From Miscanthus floridulus (Eukaryota > Streptophyta > Magnoliopsida > Poales > Poaceae): a DNA stretch of 64,000 nucleotides. Where the stretch lies: assembly GCF_019320115.1 (NCBI RefSeq), contig NC_089591.1:15695169-15759168 (forward strand), written 5' to 3'. Positions 57,109 to 64,000 of the stretch are shown here, piece by piece. The number at the start of each line of letters is the position of its first letter. The stretch's first letter is position 1. Under the pieces are notes generated by a model that ran no database searches, was not told the origin of the DNA, and worked only from the letters and a program-made list of their open reading frames with translations. The translations under genes and the position numbers were made by a program.

Positions 57109-59899
57109 ATGGACAACCTAGTGAGCATATATCATGGAGGCACCGTCGAAAGAGATTGCTATGGATATATTGAGTTTAGTTGAGATGCAAAGTGTGCCTG
57201 TGTTATTCAATGAGAAGCCTTCATTTAGTGAGTTAGTTGCAAGGGCTCGGGAGGAGCTACATTGCCATAGAGCTGATGATGATGATGGCATCGCAGTAGG
57301 AGGGTGTACTTCACCTAGGTTCCCCTCCTAACATTCTAAGAAAGATGATCCTAATTGAGTGTGCAGACCAGTGGGAGAACTATATGAGATCGGCTATGAA
57401 GTGCTAGTTTCCAAAGTTTGGACGTGGTTGTGCATCGGGTGTTGGTTGATCCCATCCCTCATGGGTTTTCCCCACCAATGGGTCAGCAGACACACTTCGA
57501 CCCTCCCGTTCCAAAACCTGATATGGATGTGGAGATTGCACATACGGTTCCCGATGCTCAATCTGCCTCCAATGAGCTAGTTGGAGATGCTTGTCATACT
57601 CATGACGTTGTGGCAGATCCTCCTCATGAGACCCCTTTGACACAAAATCATCCGAGTAAATGTCTTATCTGCATGGTTATTGGAAGCTTACCCCCTTCCT
57701 TACATCCATTTTTTTATTCTTTCCTTCATTTTTCTACTTATGTTGCAGGAGATATTCCTGACTAATGTGGATATGCCCACTGTTGCTGCTCAAGTGCACT
57801 GTGGAGATGGATTCCATGGCTCCAATAGTATTGAAATTATGAATGATTCGGAGCCATATGAGATGGCAAGGGCTCTTCATTCTGAAGATGATCGTCCTGT
57901 TGGAGAGATGACAGAGAGTGATGTTGAGATGCTGAGGCGTATCTTTCTCAGCCGCCATGATCCAAGAGTTCACAAGTTTAGCGATCTTGCTCATTCTGAT
58001 CAGGCTTGTGTAGAAGGACGTGATGATGAGTTCCTAGAAGCTCCTGAGGTTGGCCCTAACATGGTAATTGAGAAGGGTAGAGTATTCAAGGACCTCCCTG
58101 CATTGAAGAGGTGGTTGCAGGCGTTTGCAATGATATGAAAGAGACCTTACAAGGTCTTCCATTCATATGCAGAGCGCCGTTACACAGTTGTGTGTGACAA
58201 GGAACGCTGCCCATAGAGGATTTGTGCAAGAAAGTAAAAGGTCACCGAAAAGTGAAAGATCACAAAAGTTGTTGGGCCACACAATTGTGCTGACCATATG
58301 CTAACACTGAAGCATCGACAGTTGACATCTACCCTCATTGCCAAACGGCTGATGGGAATATTACAGGGAGAACCCAACATGAAGGTTAGGACAATTATGA
58401 GGACCATTGAGGCGTTGTATGGAGGTTATGTGATAACTTATGGTAAAGCTTAGAGGGCTAAGCAGCTAGCATGGAAGATGATATATGGGGACTAGGAGGA
58501 TAGGTATGAGCAGCTGCCAGTACTTTTCAATGCAATCAAAGTGGTGAATCCAGGCATGCATTATGAGTACATCCCAAAACCAAATGCATGGAAAGATGGG
58601 AGGCAGATATTCTTCCGTGCTTTCTGGTGCTTCCCTCAGTGTGTCAAGGTCCTTTAGGCACTGTCATCCCGTCTTCTCCATTGATGGTACGTTCTTGATT
58701 AGCAAATACTAGGGTACACTTCTTATAGCCACATCCTATGATGCGAACAACTAAGTTGGTTCCTTTGGCATTTGCTTTGGTTGAGAAGGAGAACAATGAT
58801 AGTTGGGGATGGTTCTTGAGGCTAGTCCGAATATATGTGGTTGGGCCTAGTAGGGAGGTTGGCATCATATCTGATAGGCACCAGGGCATTCTTAATGCCA
58901 TGTGAGAGCAGATAGAGGGGTATGCACCTTTGCACCATCGTTGGTGTACTTGGCACCTTGCCGAGATTCTACTCTGGAAGGATGGTGTGAAGGATAACTT
59001 TGATCTGTTCCAGGAGGCTGCTCGACAGCTTGAGGACAAGTACTTTTAGAAAAAGTTGGAGCAGGTCAGAACCACATCAAATGTAGAAGGTAGATCATGG
59101 CTCACAAGTTTGATTAGGGATTTGGAGAAATGAACAAGAGCTCACGGTGCCAGTGGATGGAGGTACGAGTTTTAGTGCAGCAACATGGCAGAGTCATTCA
59201 ACAAGTTGCTATTGGGGATACGTGGTATGCCCATGAATGCAATCGTTCAATTCACCTTCTACAAACTTGTTGCCTGGTTCAACGATAGACAAGCCCATGC
59301 ATTGAAGTTACGGAGTGATAGAGTGATATGGGCTCTGAAACCAAAGGCACACCTAGAGAAGACAAATTAAAGGGCTGGCACACATGAGGTTACATGTTTT
59401 CACCACGCCACATGGACTTATCAGGTTGAGCATAGGGGCGGTACAACATTCGACGGTGAGGTTCGAGAGTCGAGGATGCATGTGGTAATCCTCCAAGATT
59501 TCACATGCACTTGTGGTAAACCAAGGCAGTACCACTTTCTATGTTCTCATTTGGTGGCAATAGCTAGGCATCGCAACTTTAATATCGAGAGTAGGATACC
59601 TCACGAGTTCAGTGTCGACACGCTTGTGCACATATGGAGCCCCCGCTTCGTGTCTTTCTAGAACCCTAGAGAGTGGCCTCCATATGATGGGCCAAAGTAC
59701 ATTGCGGATCTAGCTTACCATTGGAATAAGCATGGATCAAGGAAGATGATGAGGCACAGGATGGTTATGGATCAGATACCTGGGAGAACTGAGGCGTGGG
59801 AGAGGAACCCTATTTCTTACTGATCTCAAGCAGTACGAGTGCGGCAAGTGTGGTGGACTGGGCTACAATTCATGCACTAGCCATTGGCAGATTAGTGAG
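57109..59899 (+). pseudogene. MURA-type MULE transposase, decayed
   Basis: The start at 57109 gives MDNLVSIYHGGTVERDCYGY, the typical opening of grass MULE transposases, then a frame change and MQSVPVLFNEKPSFSELVAR. An intron (57656-57749) has donor GTAAATG and acceptor GTTGCAG. The DNA-binding part follows (LKRWLQAFAM...YKVFHSYAERRYTVVC). The catalytic core has D in FSIDGTF (58683) and D in IISDRHQGIL (58873). The SWIM zinc finger CTCGKPRQYHFLCSH lies at 59506-59552, and a C-terminal knuckle (CGKCGGLGYNSC, with Tyr for His) near 59,850. Many stops sit where the family has Trp, plus a one-base shift near 58,652. It would cut and paste Mutator-like elements if intact. Confidence 0.88.
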
Positions 59900-60061
59900 G
59901 TGCGACTATTGGTTGCTTTTATTATTTCATATTTGTCGTATTCATTCAATTAATTATGCATGTCTCAATTTATGCTTGTAATTATGTCAATTATTTGTAC
60001 ATTTCTAAGTTTATGTTTCATTGTATATTGAATTTCTATTTCATTGACTTTTTTTTATATG

Positions 60062-62848
60062 ATGGTGCAATTCCACCTGCTCGACCCGACGTACGAGGAG
60101 ACCCACCGAGGACGTCTCATAGCGGAGGGGCATATAGTAATCTATACGTCTTGTTCAAATTTTTGTGAGCAGTACATGTGTTCATGAAGTAACAGGAAGA
60201 CTATGTTTTATTCCTATGCAGGACCTTCTGCTCCTTCATCCTAGAACCCACAATGGGTTCTTGGACATGCAGTACGACAATAGGTACACTCCTTTCCTGC
60301 AAAGAGCTAGCCTAGTTGTCATCTCTTTTCAGGTTCGTCGTGGGTTGCCCAAGTTCAACTCAGCGGCCATAACTGCATTGGTTGGCATGTATTATCTTCA
60401 ATCATTGCCTCCATTCATGGCAATTTGTTCATGCGCTTGCCTTTTTGACATGTAATCTTGCTTTATCTAAAATGTAGGTGGCGGCCAGAGACTCACAGCT
60501 TTCACTTGCTTTTCGGAGTGATGATAGTCACGCTCTAGGACTGTCAGAAGATGCTAGGTCTGAGGATTCACGACAACATAGTGACTATGCAGTGCAGGTC
60601 AGAAGGTTGGAGAGCACGAGTAGAGGCCTTCCTTGGACATGAGGTTGGCGAGCAAGGGGCTCGCACTTCTGGAGTTCTAATCTTTTGGCTTCGGCAAGAG
60701 TTCGCATAGTGCCCCAAGGAGGCAGATGAGGAGATAGTTGGGTACTACTGTAGGGCATGGATCCTACACCTGTTTGCCTGTGTTCTCTTCCTCGATGCCA
60801 CGGTGACACTGCATCATGGTTGTGGGTCCACTGCCTCACTGACTGGGACTAGGTGGGTCAGTATAGCTAGGGCTCTGCAGTGTTGGGTTTTCTTTACCGG
60901 TAGCTTTGCGAGGCATGTCATCAGACTTCGTCCTCGGCGTCACTTGGTGGATGCGTATACCTGATCCAGTTGTGGATGTGGGCTCGTCTACCAGTTGGCC
61001 GTCCCGAGGTTCTGGCTCGTTGTGAGTGGTTCCCAGGTCAGCCTCCACGCCAGCAACCGACGTGGGCATACCTTTGGGACCAGGTTAGGGTTCCAGCATG
61101 TGAGGTTAGAGCGGGCATACATTGAGTTCATGAATGAGCTAGACACGCTCATGTCGTCTAGTGTAAGTAAATTTTATTTTCTATGCTGGTTTGAAATGGT
61201 TTAGTATAACATCTAACATCTTGTTTGGACATGTTGCAGGTGTTGTGGGAGTCGTACGATAGAGAGGGGGCACTTCCTTTTCAGTTGAGCAACATGTGTG
61301 GGTGCGATGATGACTTCTACAGGATGAGGTGCCCTCTAATCTGCTTCTATGCTGTCGTGTTCCACTTGTCACATAGAGTTGCACGCTAATTTGGAGTGAG
61401 ACAGCTTTGGTCAATGGCTCCGTTCTTGACTGGCGTTGACTTACACAAGTAAGTATTTTGCTATTTCAATTGTCTCATGATGGTCCATTTTCATTAATTC
61501 CTATATAAGATGAAGTAATGATGACATACATGCACTTTTAATATGGTGACATGTACATGGATTGAGATGAATGTGCGTGTATGGGCATTTCTTGTTCTCA
61601 CCATTATGGCAAGTTATAGGACTATGGGTTCAACCTATGTTGTGATCTATTTTCTCTTCTTTCTTTGGAACCCACATGGTAACATTTTCCATAGTGAAGC
61701 TTACATATGATGATACTGTTACGTATGATTTCTTCAATCACTCTGTACCTTTCTTGAGAAGCTTACATCAAATAGTCGCATCATATAGCTTAGCGCCATC
61801 ATTTTACAGCATCAATTTCATACCTGCCAGAAACTAACATCTTACGTGACATGCAGGTTGGATTGTAAGAAGAACACGAAGATTTTTTATTGTGAGAAGC
61901 ACCACTAGTACTACATTGAACAATGGGAGCTGTTGCACGACAACATGGACGAGAACAATGAGCCGCACACAAACCATGAGTACAGGCACTACCAAGCTTG
62001 GTACCAACGTATGACACATTGCAGACTACAGCTACAATGGACAGAAGATGACTACGTCGACATCGAGTTCTCCGACGATGAAGACACAGCGTATGACCAA
62101 ACTACTCGTGTAGGAAGGCAGGTGGAGGTAGGACCAATCTTGGACAGAGTGGTAAGTCAATTGCCTTATTTTTCTATGTTAAGTTGCATACCAATACATT
62201 ATGCGTTTGAGGTCTCTATTTTAGCTAGTGGCACCTTCGAGTCGTAGCATCGTTATAATTCAGTACAGTTATGAATTAACTAGTACTTTGTACTAGATTA
62301 GTAGCATCCTAATTTTTCAATATCCACCACAATCTTAATGTGAACTTTGTTGCAGGGCAATACCCTCAAATGCTCGGTTGAAGACATTGAGCGCTTTCAT
62401 TCGAGAGTCAGGGACGACGACACGCGTAGCTTCCTAGACGTAAGATTCAAATTATTCTTTGAAATATATTATTAATACATTAGATTCTTTCATTTAACAT
62501 TATTTTGTACAACAGAGACTGTCACGTCGGCTACGCCGTGCGGCTGCTTGTTGTGGTTGTAGAATAGCCACGACGCAAGACGTGCACGTTCCTTCCACAG
62601 GCAGAGGAGGCTTAGGTTCGTCTAGCCAAGCACCTATAGGGTCCATAGGCATTGCGTACGAGGACGAGGACGAGGACGACGATGAGGTGGAGCAGAGGCA
62701 CGAGGAGTTTGACCCATCTTAGCTCCAGGACGCTCCCTCGACTCATCCTACACAGCCTTCAGGCACTAGGCGATGCCTTCCACCTGACCCTTACACTCCA
62801 GGCACCGATGCTCTTGGTCACAAGGATAAGGGTAAGACTCGGAGGTAG
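60062..62848 (+). pseudogene. Plant mobile domain (PMD, MAIN-like) gene downstream of the MULE transposase
   Basis: Exons 60062-60136, 60222-60388, 60478-61162, 61240-61448, 61857-62151, 62356-62439 and 62516-62848 have GT-AG borders, and the first three join in phase. The product starts MVQFHLLDPTYEETHRGRLI, then RRGLPKFNSAAITALVGMWR and PETHSFHL, the hallmark 'W.PETH.F.L' of the plant mobile domain (Pfam PMD, as in MAIN and MAIL1). The C-terminal part is acidic (DEDEDEDDDE) and ends in a short basic tail. In-frame stops (TAG at 60536-60538, near 60710, TGA near 60962, near 61388, 61905 and 62720) show decay. In MULEs, PMD genes are known passengers; the role in transposition or silencing is not established. 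Confidence 0.85.
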
Positions 62849-63425
62849 TGAGGGTTTGTGGTAGATGTTATTATGTAGTATTATGGACTTTGTGGACTTT
62901 CGTTATGAACTATTGTGGACTGTATGGACTATTATTATCGAATATGAACTACTATGGACTATAATTATGGACTGTGTGGACAATTAATATGCTCATATAT
63001 ATGGTTTTAGATGAATGTGGCATATATTTGTATGTTTGTACATGTTGTATTGAGGTTAAATATTCATCTCATATTTGTGTATGGATGGCATAAAAAATAG
63101 GGAAAATTATGGCAAAATTTTCTACCTAAAGTACGTATTAGTCAACGGCCTTCAGTTTTTTGGTTCAATATAGTGATTGAAGTCTAAAATCAAATAGGCT
63201 TTTCTGTCATGAAATCTAGGAGAAATAGCCTTTATAGTGATTTGTCATGTCACCATCGAATAGACTTTTCAGTGTCCTTCGAAATAATGATTGAAGTCTG
63301 AAATCGAATAGGCTTTTTAGTCATGGAATCTAGGCTCTCCAGTGTCCTACAATGTAGCGTTTTCAATGATTCTGAGTAGACTTTCCAGGAGCATTTATAG
63401 CACAATACAATGACTAGTAAACCTG
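62849..63425. other. Spacer between PMD gene and GRF gene, with direct repeats
   Basis: TATGGACT- and GTGGACT-type words repeat irregularly at 62880-62990. GATTGAAGTCTAAAATCAAA near 63174 recurs with changes near 63289 (48-bp blocks 63172-63220 and 63287-63334). No gene is seen. Confidence 0.6.
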
Positions 63426-63430
63426 CCTCC

Positions 63431-63442
63431 GCCTATATATAT
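63431..63442 (+). promoter_or_regulatory. TATA box of the GRF zinc-finger gene
   Basis: CCTATATATATGC lies about 75 bp upstream of the most likely start ATG (63509), a normal distance for a short leader. Confidence 0.6.
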
Positions 63443-63508
63443 GCGTTCTAGGATGCATTGCTAACCAAAAGAAAAACCAAACTAGTATTCGGTTTTGTTG
63501 GAGTAGGA

Positions 63509-64000
63509 ATGTCTGGAGGGTCATCTAGAGGAAAGAGTTTCGAGAGTGGGAGAGGAAACAGGGGGATGAAGGGAACTCCCATTGTGTGGGAGAGGTCTCT
63601 TGGGCCTAATTTCTTTGAGGAACTAGTGTATCAGTTTTCCCCCGAGAGCAAGAGTGATTCCACTAAAGAGTGCCCTCTTAGAGGATACGATAACAGGAAG
63701 GAAGATTGGCCAAAATTCATGCATGATGAGGACTGCTTAGTACAGATGTTCACCAAGGGGATCGACAGAGGTCGTCGCTTCTTCAAATGCCCACGAGCAT
63801 GGATAATTGCTATTGCATTTTGTTTATTAAATATGTTTCTCAAATACCCTTACAACTCATAGGACATACTTATTGTAGTCTTTCCGAGTTCGAAGAAAAC
63901 TATGGGTTCACTAGGTGGGTTGATCCTCGACCAATTTATCCACATCCGCGGTACATCTACTACCTGCAGGACCAAATCTTTGATCTACAAAAGGAAGTTA
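63509..64000 (+). CDS. GRF-type zinc-finger protein gene, 5' part
   Basis: Chosen start ATG 63509 (MSGGSSRGKSFESGRG). The first exon has a Cys motif near CPLRGYDNRKEDW, then CLVQMFTKGIDRGRRFFKCP and RAW. The GRRFF.CPR box is the core of plant GRF-like zinc fingers. After an intron, 63892-64000 continues EFEENYGFTRWVDPRPIYPH and YIYYLQDQIFDLQKEV. The last part looks like the start of a coiled coil. A normal GT donor after RAW is not seen (ATAATTGC instead of GTAATTGC), so this copy may be broken. Such genes are common passengers near MULEs. It runs off the right edge. Confidence 0.75.

Noticed and set aside
1..64000. CRISPR arrays, prokaryotic operons or Shine-Dalgarno sites
   Set aside because: The tandem repeats are minisatellites without spacers of constant length. 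Introns, SINEs and LTR elements show a plant nuclear genome.

Overview
This is a plant nuclear window, almost certainly from a panicoid grass. The gene fragments have very GC-rich first exons beside AT-rich introns with GT-AG borders. The repeats are grass families: Tat-type Ty3/gypsy, SIRE-type and Ale/Retrofit-type Ty1/copia, Au-like SINEs, MULEs and PIF-like elements. No organellar, bacterial or viral genome is seen. I recognise no fully intact gene: the host-gene copies are partial or carry breaks, and about two thirds of the window is transposable-element DNA, much of it nested.

Left part (1-19,100). Positions 1-2,235 are the 3' end of a gypsy element that seems to have gag but no pol. 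A Pack-MULE-like element with GC-rich cargo (2,258-4,300) and a SINE follow. From 18,642 down to 5,518 on the minus strand lie the first six exons of a large secreted glycine-rich protein gene, the family of Arabidopsis AT5G11700/AT4G32920. Five introns join in phase, but exon 1 has one extra base. The introns hold a complete copia element (6,361-10,932), three SINE copies or fragments, a LINE 3' end, MITEs, a solo LTR nested in a MULE-type MITE, and a partial exon duplication. The rest of the gene should lie beyond the left edge.

Middle part (19,100-42,660). A decayed minus-strand gene with the layout of plant Ulp1-like (C48) cysteine peptidases runs from about 41.28 kb to 20.59 kb. The His, Asp and Cys positions of the catalytic triad all appear substituted. 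It is split by a 16.3-kb Tat-lineage gypsy element (22,259-38,593, target duplication TATAT) and by a probable solo LTR. The gypsy element carries broken gag-pol on the plus strand and, downstream of pol, a spliced antisense gene for an acidic, coiled-coil protein of the 'putative gypsy type transposon' kind.

Right part (42,660-64,000). A PIF/Harbinger-like element (42,662-53,843) is interrupted by a 10.2-kb SIRE-type copia element (43,172-53,419). Then come Helitron-like repeats, a broken fragment resembling the N-terminal region of the PHO2/UBC24 class of ubiquitin-conjugating enzymes, a decayed MULE with a MURA transposase gene followed by a plant-mobile-domain gene, and the start of a GRF-type zinc-finger gene that runs off the right edge.

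All identifications come from reading translations and motifs. No database search was run, and exon borders are inferred from GT-AG sites and reading phase.
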